A DNA stretch of 64,000 nucleotides from positions 124,001-188,000 of the forward strand of contig NZ_FNKP01000002.1 of the NCBI RefSeq assembly GCF_900099835.1, in the 5' to 3' direction. The position numbers and the translations under genes are program-made. A model generated the notes under the pieces. That model did not search any database. It was given only the letters and a program-made list of their open reading frames with translations, and was not told the origin of the DNA. The stretch's first letter is position 1. The number at the start of each line of letters is the position of its first letter. Source of the stretch: Paraburkholderia fungorum (GTDB lineage: Bacteria > Pseudomonadota > Gammaproteobacteria > Burkholderiales > Burkholderiaceae). Shown piece after piece: positions 39,917 to 48,391 of the stretch.

Positions 39917-40107
39917 GCCCCACCTTGCGCCGCCGGCGTAGCGCCGGCATCGGCAATCCACTCGGGTGACTCGTACTCGTCGTCATAGTCGTTCACGACG
40001 CAATCGCAGTCGCCGCACGCCCAACGATTCGGCACGTCTCCCACAGCTGGTTGAAATTCGTCGCGCGCGAGCCTGCGTGCGCAAATTGGACACGACATCG
40101 CCGCCAT
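39913..40107 (-). CDS. Small zinc-ribbon protein, first gene of right-end operon
   Basis: 64 residues from ATG 40107, with GGGAGA seven bases upstream. SCPICARRL at residues 5-13 and WACGDCDC near residue 30 form a four-cysteine zinc ribbon; the tail is acidic (NDYDDEYESPEW). A CTGT-N8-ACAG box lies 29 bases upstream. That makes it a candidate SOS-induced phage gene. Function unknown. Confidence 0.75.
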   Translation of the reverse strand: MAAMSCPICARRLARDEFQPAVGDVPNRWACGDCDCVVNDYDDEYESPEWIADAGATPAAQGGA

Positions 40108-40135
40108 TTGTGATCTCCCTCGGTTCGCTTAAATA

Positions 40136-40286
40136 CTGTATGGATGTACAGTATAACGACTGCCCAAGGGGTGTGGGTTTTTCTGCCTTAAAACTGCAAA
40201 CACTGTTCGTATACACAGCATTCAGATACCCCGCAAACCCTTGATGCACCGTAGTTTCCAGAGTTATAGGCTGTTCATGCATACAG
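40136..40286. promoter_or_regulatory. Three LexA-type boxes, 67-68 bp apart
   Basis: CTGTATGGATGTACAG (40136-40151), CTGTTCGTATACACAG (40203-40218) and CTGTTCATGCATACAG (40271-40286). Each fits CTGT-N8-ACAG exactly. The first is 29 bases from the start of the zinc-ribbon gene; the last is five bases from the tRNA fragment. They may be LexA operators or integration-arm sites of the same shape. Confidence 0.7.
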
Positions 40287-40291
40287 TATTG

Positions 40292-40351
40292 CAGGACTCA
40301 TAATCCGCCTCCGAAAGGACATCGTCGGTTCGAATCCGACCCGGCCCACCA
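40292..40351 (+). other. attR: 3' part of a CAT-anticodon tRNA
   Basis: The piece from GGACTCATAATCC (anticodon loop, CAT at about 40298-40300) through GTCGG-TTCGAAT-CCGAC (T arm) to CCGGCCC and ACCA ending at 40351. The 5' half, which should start GGGCCGG and end with the paired anticodon stem, is absent. This is what remains at one end when a phage integrates into a tRNA gene. The 15-base variable region between the arms is longer than the usual five for tRNA-Met. Confidence 0.7.
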
Positions 40352-41062
40352 AAGGGTTTCAGCAGTTTTTGAAACTTCATTCTCGCTCCGCAAAAGCTGG
40401 ATCGTTCCGCAATTCGGCTGTCTGATATCTCCGGCCTCGACTGGCCGGATCATTCGTTACCCTTCGTTTGCGTCCATTCTGACTCGGCGATCAGCGCCAG
40501 TTCGTTGGCCCTTCCCTAGCTGCCCCTTCGATCGCGGACGTGATTCCCCCCGTTTTGATTTCGAGTGATGCAGAGCCGCGCTATCTGCTGAGCTGATTGA
40601 GTCGCCGCTGAAATGTTTCGAAACCGTTTCGGTTATCGACATGAAAGAAGACAAAGCGGATTTATTGGATGCGACAATATGGCGCTTGTGTCGCGGGATT
40701 AATTCGTTCGACGGGAAGTTCGGCTGATTTAGTTGGGCCGCTCATATCGTCCACTCTGGTGAATTCGTCGGCGCTTTATATTCGCCTCTCGCGTGCGATC
40801 CGATGGCGATAATCGAGGACGTTCCGTCCGTCTCAATCGCGTCATTCTCGCCGACACCTGAATCGCAAAATCCCCGCCGCTTAATCTTCTTTCCATGGTG
40901 ATTCCTCTGGCGCGGGCGTGCTCTCCGTTGGCGGTCTGCCGCACAGAGTGAGCGGGGACTCGCCGCTAGGCTGGTCGTCAGCTGGTCCGCAGTTCATCGT
41001 CTGGGAGTGGCACGTCGTTTGCGTATTCTCGGCTTCCAGACCATATTAATAAAGAGACCACC
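40352..41062. other. Gene-poor junction next to attR
   Basis: About 710 bases with no ORF I can support; frames here are short and arginine-rich. A 28-codon frame (MKEDKADLLDATIWR, about 40641-40727) is too short to call. Confidence 0.5.
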
Positions 41063-41278
41063 ATGCGCTCCGACCACACCGCTGCCGAGTTTGCCCAGCC
41101 TCAACCTCAACCCGTGCTTGCCACGCCGCTGCAAGCTGCTGACGAAATCACGTCGCAAGAGCCAATGCGCTTGTTGACGCGAGTCACGTTCTGCTTTGCG
41201 TGGCTGTTCGGTTTGGAGGCTTTCCTGACGGGTTACGCTGACGATGCTCCGCGGTCGACGCTCGATCGCCATTACTGA
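41063..41278 (+). CDS. Small hypothetical host protein
   Basis: 71 residues with AAAGAGACC upstream of ATG 41063. Polar, proline/glutamine-rich start (FAQPQPQPVL), a hydrophobic middle (LLTRVTFCFAWLFGLEAFLTGY), and a short tail. Looks like a small membrane-associated protein. No family recognised. Confidence 0.5.
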   Translation: MRSDHTAAEFAQPQPQPVLATPLQAADEITSQEPMRLLTRVTFCFAWLFGLEAFLTGYADDAPRSTLDRHY

Positions 41279-41503
41279 TCCACTGACCTGAGCCGTCTTG
41301 CTGCGGCCATGGCGTCCTCCGGATGGTCATTGAAAGTTTCGCCAGCGAGTCGGCGAAATTTCTACAGAGCGGCAGCGACATCGGCGGGGCGATTGCGGCG
41401 TCCTCGAAGACTACAAGAATCTGCGTCCTCTCTCGTCTATTGCCGGGAATAGCTGTTGCGCGCCTGACGGCGGGAGACTTTCCCATCCGACAAGGCGCTT
41501 ATC

Positions 41504-41665
41504 ATGCAGACCGTTCCCACCGTCGACCCGATTGCGGATCCGCCCGACCCACCTCTCGAGGTGCCCACCGAGCAACCTTCGCCAAGTCCCAGCACTCCGC
41601 CGGATACCAAACCGCTTGCGCCGGACTCATCGCCGCAGGACGAGGCGGCGCTTAGGCGCAAATAG
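41504..41665 (+). CDS. Proline-rich 53-residue host protein
   Basis: ATG 41504 to TAG 41663-41665. Starts MQTVPTVDPIADPPDPP; about a third of residues are proline, with acidic residues. Disordered by composition. Similar Pro-rich small proteins occur in Burkholderia relatives as I recall. Function unknown. Confidence 0.5.
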   Translation: MQTVPTVDPIADPPDPPLEVPTEQPSPSPSTPPDTKPLAPDSSPQDEAALRRK

Positions 41666-42079
41666 GCTGGCCATAAACGCCACTTCTGCAGAAATTAGGG
41701 AAACTCCGTGTAAAAACGGGGACGGCTACGCCGTTAAATGAGTCAGGAAGGCTGTTCGATGCATGCCATCCGCTTTCAGCTCGGGTCTTGTCACGCGTCG
41801 GTCGGCGCCGCAATTCACCTCCGGGCAATACCCGTGCTGAAGGCTTTCCCTTTTCGTCGACGTCGCAGCGATTGCGGTACATGAAGTGTGGCGAGGCTTG
41901 GAGGTTGCCGAAGCCAGTTGCCGCACGAAAAGAAAAACCGCCTTATGGCGGTTTTTTCACGTTAGACCTTCACGTTAGTCCCTTACGCGGGCGTGCTGTT
42001 GCACAGATCCAGACGTGCGCCGCGCAACCGATCTCCGGCGAGACGACATATCTCAGAACCAACAATTCAACTTAATTCG
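41666..42079. other. Region without a supported gene; one terminator
   Basis: Frames on either strand are short and unlike proteins. It contains an intrinsic hairpin at 41934-41957 (next entry) with no clear upstream gene. Confidence 0.45.
41934..41957 (+). terminator. Intrinsic terminator
   Basis: AAAAACCGCC-TTAT-GGCGGTTTTTTC. A perfect stem with long A and T flanks, able to act in both directions. Confidence 0.7.
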
Positions 42080-42607
42080 AAAATGAGTTAATCGGCAATT
42101 GGATAAGCGGATTAATTTGCCATCACGCGAGTGACATTATTAGTCCATCAAAGTTCCCGGTTTTCTTAAATAAATTTATAACCGGTCGATTACGCTTCAT
42201 TTCATTGCCTCTATTCCTGGCAATGCAGAAATTCCATATTCCGTAATTGTTCCGACCCGATTACGTCAGGCGTATTAAAGCACTGTTGCATACGCACAAC
42301 TTTGAATATTGAGACGTTGCAAATTACTTATGACCAGAGCAGGTGAATCAGGTCCGGAAAATCGCGATAAATTCCTATAAAACAACGACTTAATACAATT
42401 GTCATTTGGATTGTTGCTGATTCTGAAAAATCCTGTTGTGGAAATTGCGCCCGTCGCAACTAGGGTGTCCCCCTACACTCACGCTTCGTTTCAAGGGTGC
42501 CCAAGGCCGATCCGGAATGGTCGGCGAACAGGGCAGCAGCCCATGCTTTCATGCGCTGCTGAGGCAGGTCCCGCTCCCCGCGTAAATTTTCCGAACAGGA
42601 GTCCCAC
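42080..42607. other. AT-rich porin upstream region
   Basis: About 530 bases, much richer in A and T than the rest of the window, with no ORF. It should hold the porin promoter and regulator sites. AACAGGAG lies eight bases before the porin ATG. Confidence 0.5.
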
Positions 42608-43750
42608 ATGAAGAAGAGTCTCATCGTCGTCGCGGTTGCCGCATCGTTCGCATCCGTCGCTCACGCACAAAGCAGCGTTACCCTGTATGGTCTGCTCGAC
42701 GCAGGTCTGACGTACACCAGCAACGTTGCTGGCAACTCGAAGTGGGCAGCCGGTAGCGGCGGCATCAATCAAAGCATGTTCGGTCTGCGTGGCTCGGAAG
42801 ATCTGGGCGGCGGTCTGAAGGCAATCTTCACGTTGGAAAGCGGCTTCGGCATCAACAACGGCACGCTGGGTAACAACGGTGGCCTGTTCAACCGTCAAGC
42901 CTTCGTCGGCCTGTCGAGCGCGCAATACGGTACGGTCACGCTGGGTCGTCAGTACGACGCAGCTCAAGACTACCTCGCACCGCTGACGGCAACGGGCAGC
43001 TGGGGCGGCACGTTCTTCGCGCACCCGTACAACAACGACAACCTGAACACCAACGGTGGTCAGTCGGTCAACAACTCGATCAAGTACTCGAGCGCTAACT
43101 ACGCTGGCTTCACGTTCGGCGGCACGTACGGCTTCTCGAACCAGGCTGGTGCATTCGCTGACAACCGCCAGTACAGCATTGGTGCTGCATACCAGTGGCA
43201 AGGCCTGCACCTGGGCGCTGCTTACGCACAGCAAAACAACCCGGCTGCAAACACGAGCGGCGCTTCGAGCGGCACGCTGGCAAACATCGGCGGCGAAATG
43301 ACGGGCGACTTCCGTCAACGTCAATTCGGCGCAGGCGCTTCGTACTCGTTCGGCCCGGCAACGGTCGGCGCAGCATTCACGCAATCGCGTGTTGACAACC
43401 TGGTCGGCGCAGAAGCTGGTCAACGCCCGGGTCGTTCGAACAACTACGAAGTCAACGGTAAGTACAACCTGACCCCGGCCCTGGGCCTGGGCGTTGCTTA
43501 CACGTTCACGGACGCAAAGGGCTACGGCTCGAACGGCGACGGCAGCGAAATGAAGACCCGCTACCACCAGATCGGCGTTCAGGCTGACTACTCGCTGTCG
43601 CGTCGTACGGACGTCTACGCTGAAGCCGTGTACCAACACGCAATGGGCGACGGCGGTGTTGCTTCGATCTACAGCGGCGACAACACGGTTTCGCCGTCGT
43701 CGTCGAAGAACCAGACGGCTGCTACGATCGGTCTGCGTCACCGCTTCTAA
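42608..43750 (+). CDS. Trimeric outer-membrane porin
   Basis: 380 residues. Signal peptide MKKSLIVVAVAASFASVAHA, then QSSVTLYGLLDAGLTY, the standard start of Burkholderia/neisserial porins. Repeated beta-strand motifs such as GLRGSEDLGGGLKA and RQAFVGLSS follow, and the C-terminal GLRHRF with terminal Phe needed by the Bam machinery. It makes a general diffusion channel. Codon use is strongly biased, as for a highly expressed gene. A strong terminator follows. Confidence 0.95.
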   Translation: MKKSLIVVAVAASFASVAHAQSSVTLYGLLDAGLTYTSNVAGNSKWAAGSGGINQSMFGLRGSEDLGGGLKAIFTLESGFGINNGTLGNNGGLFNRQAFVGLSSAQYGTVTLGRQYDAAQDYLAPLTATGSWGGTFFAHPYNNDNLNTNGGQSVNNSIKYSSANYAGFTFGGTYGFSNQAGAFADNRQYSIGAAYQWQGLHLGAAYAQQNNPAANTSGASSGTLANIGGEMTGDFRQRQFGAGASYSFGPATVGAAFTQSRVDNLVGAEAGQRPGRSNNYEVNGKYNLTPALGLGVAYTFTDAKGYGSNGDGSEMKTRYHQIGVQADYSLSRRTDVYAEAVYQHAMGDGGVASIYSGDNTVSPSSSKNQTAATIGLRHRF

Positions 43751-43780
43751 GCTTCGGCTTAAGCTGGTTGCAGTATGAAG

Positions 43781-43806
43781 AAGGTGCCGCTTGCGGCACC
43801 TTTTTT
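43781..43806 (+). terminator. Porin terminator
   Basis: AAGGTGCC-GCTTGC-GGCACCTT then TTTT. Thirty bases after the porin stop. Confidence 0.88.
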
Positions 43807-44314
43807 ATGGGCGCAAGATTCGGATGTCGCGCGTCTGGCGGTAAAAACTTCGCTGGCCTTGCCAGAATCGGCGATTGAGAAAATCGTCCGCAGACCGAGT
43901 GCAATGCCGGTCTGATTGTTGCGATTCGGTGCTCCGGCAATTCGACCGATCCCGCGTTAAACACCTTGTCGGAATCGATCGCGCCTTCCCATCTCGGTGC
44001 ACTTCGGCAGCGCGCGCTATGAACGTGTAGCGATATCCGCCAGCTCACTTCGCAGTTCGAAGCCCTTTCATTCAACCGCGACGTGCGAGGCGAGCCTATG
44101 CGCGGACTCGCGGATGACAGACAGCCGCCTTCTCTCCGCCATCAATCCGTCAGCGCCATCAATCTTTTGCGATCTCTAACCCTCGCACCGACACGTCTAA
44201 CAAGAGTTAACTTTCACGCGAGCGCTCTTCGGGTAATCTGAAAATGCCCTAATTCATAGACTCTTTCTTCGCGATGACGCCAGCGCATTTGCTGTACGTG
44301 CACGCCATGACTCC
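43807..44314. other. Intergenic region, no supported gene
   Basis: About 500 bases. A 60-codon frame at 43997-44179 has low-complexity Ser/Arg composition and no ribosome-binding site. Nothing else recognised. Confidence 0.45.
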
Positions 44315-44668
44315 ATGAATATTTTCGTTGTTATGCCTCCGCCCCGCCAGGATCCGATCCAGGATCTGACTGACGAACAATGGCAGCGCATTGCACCGTT
44401 GCTACCTGAGGCGCTGGAGCACGCCCCCCGACGCGGTCGTCCTACGATGGACCCGCGCCGGGTGTTGAACAGCGTGATGTGGGTTCTGCGCACGTGCGAG
44501 CCGTGGAGCGCGATGCCCAGGCGCCACGTGCCCTATCAGACCGCCCACCGTTATTACCTGCGCTGGAAGCGTTCAGGCGTGCTGGGCCGTGTCGTGCTCG
44601 CGCTGTTCAACACCGACGCGATGCTGGAGCGCCGCATCACGCGTAAGAGCGATACGCGCGCGCTGTAA
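44315..44668 (+). pseudogene. Orphan DUF4096 fragment of an IS5-family transposase
   Basis: 117 residues. LTDEQWQRIAPLLPE, RRGRPTMDPRRVLNSVMWVLRTC and WSAMPRRHVPYQTAHRYY-type motifs (residues 20-85, in fragments) are the N-terminal region of IS5/IS427 transposases. The catalytic DDE core is missing, and the next gene follows ten bases later on the other strand. No inverted repeats were found nearby. Either a remnant or a domesticated DNA-binding domain. Confidence 0.75.
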
Positions 44669-44677
44669 AGCGAAGCG

Positions 44678-45424
44678 CTAGATCTGCTCCTGACCAAACG
44701 CGCTCAAACGTTCGAGGTCGAGCACGTCGATCTGGTTGTACGACAGACGCAAAATCTCCAACCGCTCAAGATTTTGCAGCGCCTGATTGATTCGCTGACG
44801 CGACACCCCCGCCAGAAGCCCGACTTCCTCCTGTGAAATGGCGAGCGTCCGACCGGTGTCGGGATACAGATCGGGATTGAACAACTGCGCGAGCGATTGC
44901 GCCACGCGCGCATCCACGTCGAGCAGCCGGCTGTTCTGGATCGACGCGATGAACTCGCCCATGCGGTTATTCAGTTGCCGGATCACGAAGCCCGTGAACG
45001 GCAGGCTCGACTCGAGCAGCGCATGGAACGTGGCGGACGGCACGAACATCACGAGTGACGGCTGGATCGCGGCCACGTCGTATTTGCGCAATTCGCGCTT
45101 GATCACGCTACCTTCGCCGAACCAGCCGCCTGGCGGCACGCCGGACAGCGTGCAGCTCCGCCCGGACGCGTTGTAAATCGCGAGTTTGATCAAGCCGGAA
45201 TGGACCCCGATCCAGTAGTCCGATGGTTCCTGACGGCGCGCAATCCATGCTCCGCCTTCCAGATGCTCCGCGTGCGCACTGGCGAGGACCATCGCCTGAT
45301 GCTCGGCGCTGAGCGCCCGAAACCACGCGCAGGTGGCGAAAAGCCGCGCCAGGTCGGCGCTTGCTACCCGCGCGGGCGGAGTGGAGCGGGCGTCGGCGGA
45401 GGCAGTCAGCAGTGTGTCGTTCAT
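44678..45424 (-). CDS. Crp/Fnr-family transcription regulator
   Basis: 248 residues. Residues 30-150 are a cyclic-nucleotide-binding-type beta-roll (GGAWIARRQEPSDYWIGVHSG, GGWFGEGSVIK, in fragments). Residues 180-235 are the Crp HTH (ISQEEVGLLAGVSRQRINQAL). No cysteine cluster for an Fnr iron-sulfur site is seen near the N-terminus. Divergent from an acyl-CoA synthetase across 170 bases that hold an 18-bp palindrome, so it may control that gene. Confidence 0.9.
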   Translation of the reverse strand: MNDTLLTASADARSTPPARVASADLARLFATCAWFRALSAEHQAMVLASAHAEHLEGGAWIARRQEPSDYWIGVHSGLIKLAIYNASGRSCTLSGVPPGGWFGEGSVIKRELRKYDVAAIQPSLVMFVPSATFHALLESSLPFTGFVIRQLNNRMGEFIASIQNSRLLDVDARVAQSLAQLFNPDLYPDTGRTLAISQEEVGLLAGVSRQRINQALQNLERLEILRLSYNQIDVLDLERLSAFGQEQI

Positions 45425-45482
45425 AAATAGTCGAAGAATGCGTCAGGCTAATGCCGGGGCAGGAAATTGCCGCCGCGCCACT

Positions 45483-45500
45483 CTGTCATTTGAATGACAG
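45483..45500. promoter_or_regulatory. 18-bp palindrome between regulator and acyl-CoA synthetase
   Basis: CTGTCATTTGAATGACAG; perfect 8-bp arms around TG. Sits 58 bases from the regulator start and about 95 from the synthetase start. Likely operator of the Crp/Fnr protein. Confidence 0.5.
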
Positions 45501-45594
45501 ACAGTTCAGCATCACAATTGCTAGGCTAGCTTACCCATCAGAATAATCGACGAAAACAGGCGGCGGCGCGCCCGGCGCCTTAGGAGACAACGCG

Positions 45595-47226
45595 ATGAAG
45601 CACATGTTCGAGGAAGGCCTGGAGCGCCGCGCGGCCAATTATGTCCCGCTGACGCCGATCGATTTCATCGTCCGCGCGGCGCAAGTCTACGGCGAGCGGC
45701 CGGCGGTCATCCATGGGGACATCCGCCGCAACTGGCGCGAGACGTATGAGCGCGCGCGGCGCCTGGCCAGCGCGCTGCGGCAGGTTGGGATCGAGCGTGG
45801 CGATACCGTCGCGGCTTTGCTGCCGAATATTCCGCCGATGATCGAAGCGCATTTCGGCGTGCCGATGGCCGGCGCTGTGTTCAATACGTTGAATACGCGA
45901 CTCGATGTGTCGTCGCTGCTGTTCATGCTGCGTCATGGCGAGGCGAAGGCGCTGATCGTCGACACCGAATACGGCGAGTTCGCGCATCGGGCCGCGCTGG
46001 AATTTCCCGGCCTGCGCGTGATCAGCGTGGCCGATGCGATGCCCGCCGACGCCGCGCAATTCATCGGCGCAACCGACTACGAAGCGTTCCTCCAATCGGG
46101 TGACCCGGAGTTCGCATGGACTCAACCGGCCGACGAGTGGGACGCCATCGCGTTGAATTACACGTCGGGCACGACCGGCGATCCGAAGGGCGTGGTCTAC
46201 CATCATCGTGGCGCGTATCTGAATGCGCTGAGCAATATCCTCGAATGGGACATGCCCAAACACGCGGTCTACCTATGGACCTTGCCGTTATTTCACTGCA
46301 ACGGCTGGTGTTTTCCGTGGACCGTCGCCGCGCGCGCCGGCGTTAATGTGTGTCTGCGAAAGTTCGATGCGAAGACCGTGTTCGAACTGATTCGTCGCGA
46401 AGGCATCACGCACTATTGCGGCGCGCCGATCGTGCAGAGCGCGCTCGCGAATGCGCCCGCCGAATGGCGCGAGGGCATCACGCACCGCGTCTCGACGATG
46501 GTGGCGGGCGCAGCGCCTCCGCCTGCGGTGATCGCGAAAATGAAGGAAATTGGCTTCGATCTGACACATGTGTACGGGTTGACCGAAACCTACGGGCCGG
46601 CGGCCGTCTGCGCAAAACAGGAATCGTGGGAATCTCTCGATGACAGCGCGCGTGCCGAATTGAACGCGCGCCAAGGCGTGCGTTATCACTTGCAGGCTGC
46701 GGTAACCGTGCTCGATCCCGACACGCTCGCGCCCGTTCCAGCCGACGGCGAAACGCTTGGCGAGATCATGTTCCGCGGCAATATCTGCATGAAGGGCTAC
46801 TTGAAGAATTCGCGCGCGACCGAAGCGACTTTCCGCGGCGGCTGGTTCCACACCGGCGACCTCGGCGTGCGGATGCCCGATGGCTACATCCGTATTCGCG
46901 ACCGCAGCAAGGACATCATTATTTCGGGCGGTGAGAACATCTCGAGTATCGAGGTCGAGGACACGCTGTATCGTCACCCGGCGGTATCGGTAGCTGCCGT
47001 GGTGGCGATGGCCGATCCGAAGTGGGGCGAAGTGCCGTGCGCGTTCATCGAACTCAGGGAAGGCGCGCAGGTTAGCGAGGAAGATATCATCGCTCACTGC
47101 CGGCTGTTTCTGGCGGGATATAAGTTGCCGAAAGCGGTGCGCTTTGGCGAATTGCCGAAGACGTCGACGGGGAAAATTCAGAAGTTCGAACTACGTGCGC
47201 GAATCAAGGCGGAGCGAAGCGAATAG
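45595..47226 (+). CDS. Acyl-CoA synthetase (AMP-binding, medium/short chain type)
   Basis: 543 residues with AGGAGA upstream. The P-loop-like YTSGTTGDPKG (residues 184-194), YGLTETYGP, GWFHTGDLG, and the catalytic Lys in KTSTGKIQK at the C-terminus are all present. It makes an acyl-AMP then an acyl-CoA. Sequence features resemble AlkK/DmdB-type enzymes acting on fatty or 3-methylmercapto-propionic acids; exact substrate not set. Divergent from a Crp/Fnr regulator. Confidence 0.9.
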   Translation: MKHMFEEGLERRAANYVPLTPIDFIVRAAQVYGERPAVIHGDIRRNWRETYERARRLASALRQVGIERGDTVAALLPNIPPMIEAHFGVPMAGAVFNTLNTRLDVSSLLFMLRHGEAKALIVDTEYGEFAHRAALEFPGLRVISVADAMPADAAQFIGATDYEAFLQSGDPEFAWTQPADEWDAIALNYTSGTTGDPKGVVYHHRGAYLNALSNILEWDMPKHAVYLWTLPLFHCNGWCFPWTVAARAGVNVCLRKFDAKTVFELIRREGITHYCGAPIVQSALANAPAEWREGITHRVSTMVAGAAPPPAVIAKMKEIGFDLTHVYGLTETYGPAAVCAKQESWESLDDSARAELNARQGVRYHLQAAVTVLDPDTLAPVPADGETLGEIMFRGNICMKGYLKNSRATEATFRGGWFHTGDLGVRMPDGYIRIRDRSKDIIISGGENISSIEVEDTLYRHPAVSVAAVVAMADPKWGEVPCAFIELREGAQVSEEDIIAHCRLFLAGYKLPKAVRFGELPKTSTGKIQKFELRARIKAERSE

Positions 47227-47343
47227 GGCGCGCTACCAACGCTAATAAATAAAGCTAATGCTTTTTATGTTCTGCCCAGCGTCGCAAGATGCGCGGGCAG
47301 ATTCCACCGAATTAATTACGCGTTATTTCGCAGAGCCGCACGC

Positions 47344-47568
47344 TTAACCGCGTGTGTCGACCCAGTGATGCGCCCAATGCGCCGAGTGTCGCAATGCCTG
47401 TTCTTCGTTCGGGAAATAGTCGAGCGAATAGAACTGGTAGCGCCCTTCGGTGCGTGCGCTATCTGCGCGTTCGAGCAGCAGGTTGGATGAGAAGCTACCG
47501 TCGGGCAAACGATGCGCCGAGGGTTTGACGGCATAGCCGTTGTAATGATGAATATGTTTGTTTGTCAT
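47344..47568 (-). CDS. Conserved small Burkholderia protein
   Basis: 74 residues. NKHIHHYNGYAVKPSAHRL, then LPDGSFSSNLLLER and AHWAHHWVD. Histidine-rich and soluble, a short beta-sheet type protein of unknown function seen in this genus group. No ribosome-binding site of strength is obvious. Confidence 0.6.
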   Translation of the reverse strand: MTNKHIHHYNGYAVKPSAHRLPDGSFSSNLLLERADSARTEGRYQFYSLDYFPNEEQALRHSAHWAHHWVDTRG

Positions 47569-47861
47569 TTTATATTTTAATGATTATTCGAGTGCGAGCC
47601 GGCCGTTCGAACCCGTAAAACGAGTATCGCGGACGAGCTGATTCGAGCCATTGCGAGCCGAATCGAAACGCAGTCGGAAAGCGAAAAAAAGGGCGTTAAA
47701 GCCGGAGGGGAGAATGAGGTGCAACGAGGCGTTTGGCGCTTGGGCTAGCTGCTTGAATACGTGCAGCCAAAAAGCGAATCGCGCCAACTGTGGGAGACAA
47801 AAGCTCCGCGAGGGTGTCGCTGCAGCCCGATGTCCGTTGCCGGACACCGAGCCCTTCAAAC
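47569..47861. other. Intergenic region between small protein and csp
   Basis: No supported ORF. It contains a GTCCG-GCAA-CGGAC hairpin near 47832-47846, downstream of the cold-shock gene in its own direction, without a T run. Confidence 0.4.
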
Positions 47862-48065
47862 TTACAGCGGCTTGATGTTAGCCGCTTGCAGACCCTTCGG
47901 GCCTTGCTTCGTTTCGAAGCTCACCTTCTGGTTTTCAGCCAGCGTCTTGAAACCGTCGCTGCGAATTTCCGAGAAATGCGCGAACAGGTCGTCGCCGCCC
48001 TTGTCCGGGGTGATGAAGCCAAAGCCTTTGCTGTCGTTGAACCACTTAACGGTACCGGTATCCAT
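47862..48065 (-). CDS. cspA: Cold-shock protein, CspA family
   Basis: 67 residues. [18 protein letters not shown] with RNP1 (KGFGFI) and RNP2 (LFAHFS). A five-strand OB-fold binds single-stranded nucleic acids and melts mRNA structure. AAGGA precedes the start. A 150-200 base gap upstream may be a long temperature-responsive leader, as for many csp genes. Which csp paralogue it is cannot be told. Confidence 0.92.
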   Translation of the reverse strand: MDTGTVKWFNDSKGFGFITPDKGGDDLFAHFSEIRSDGFKTLAENQKVSFETKQGPKGLQAANIKPL

Positions 48066-48391
48066 GAAGAATCCTTGAGGTAAAAATTGAAGAGTTTGCT
48101 CGGTGAAAGAGCGCTTGAAGCGTCAAGGAAGGGAGAGGACAACGAATACCGCTGAGGGAGCGAGACATTGATGAACAGCAATCGAACTTCTTGAACTTCG
48201 GGTGCCACATTAACCGCGAGGGCATATCAGCGTCAACAGTTAACTTGTAACTGTTTTGCGAGGAGCGGCGGATCGGTCAGGTTTGCAGGGTGTTGGTTGG
48301 AAGTGCCAATCCTTTACCAGCGCGCGTTGCGTCGCCTCGCCGTGTTCGGCGGCGAGGCACGCTGAAGGCAAATCACAGCGCAGCGTTATTT
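48066..48391. other. csp upstream region and LysE downstream region
   Basis: About 325 bases with no gene. The part nearest csp probably holds its promoter and 5' leader. Confidence 0.4.

Larger units (their letters stand above)
1..40351. mobile_element. Lambda/HK97-like siphovirus prophage (left end outside window)
   Basis: One contiguous phage gene order runs from leftward early genes, immunity region and replication genes through packaging, head, tail and lysis to a tRNA 3' fragment at the right edge. No integrase is seen, so attL and int should lie to the left of base 1. All essential head, tail and lysis genes have intact reading frames; hicA is the only clearly broken phage gene. The tail is of the long non-contractile type, since tape measure and lambda M, L, K, I and J homologues are present and no sheath is. 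Whether the phage is inducible cannot be read from the sequence. Confidence 0.95.

Noticed and set aside
40457..40654. Minus-strand frame in the attR junction
   Set aside because: Short, no ribosome-binding site, composition unlike proteins of this genome.
42491..43741. 416-codon minus-strand frame opposite the porin
   Set aside because: Produced by the biased codon use of the porin; valine/arginine-rich and without motifs.
43997..44179. Plus-strand 60-codon frame after the porin
   Set aside because: Serine/arginine-rich, no ribosome-binding site, no family resemblance.
44315..44668. Considered as a complete active insertion sequence
   Set aside because: No DDE catalytic part and no terminal inverted repeats nearby.
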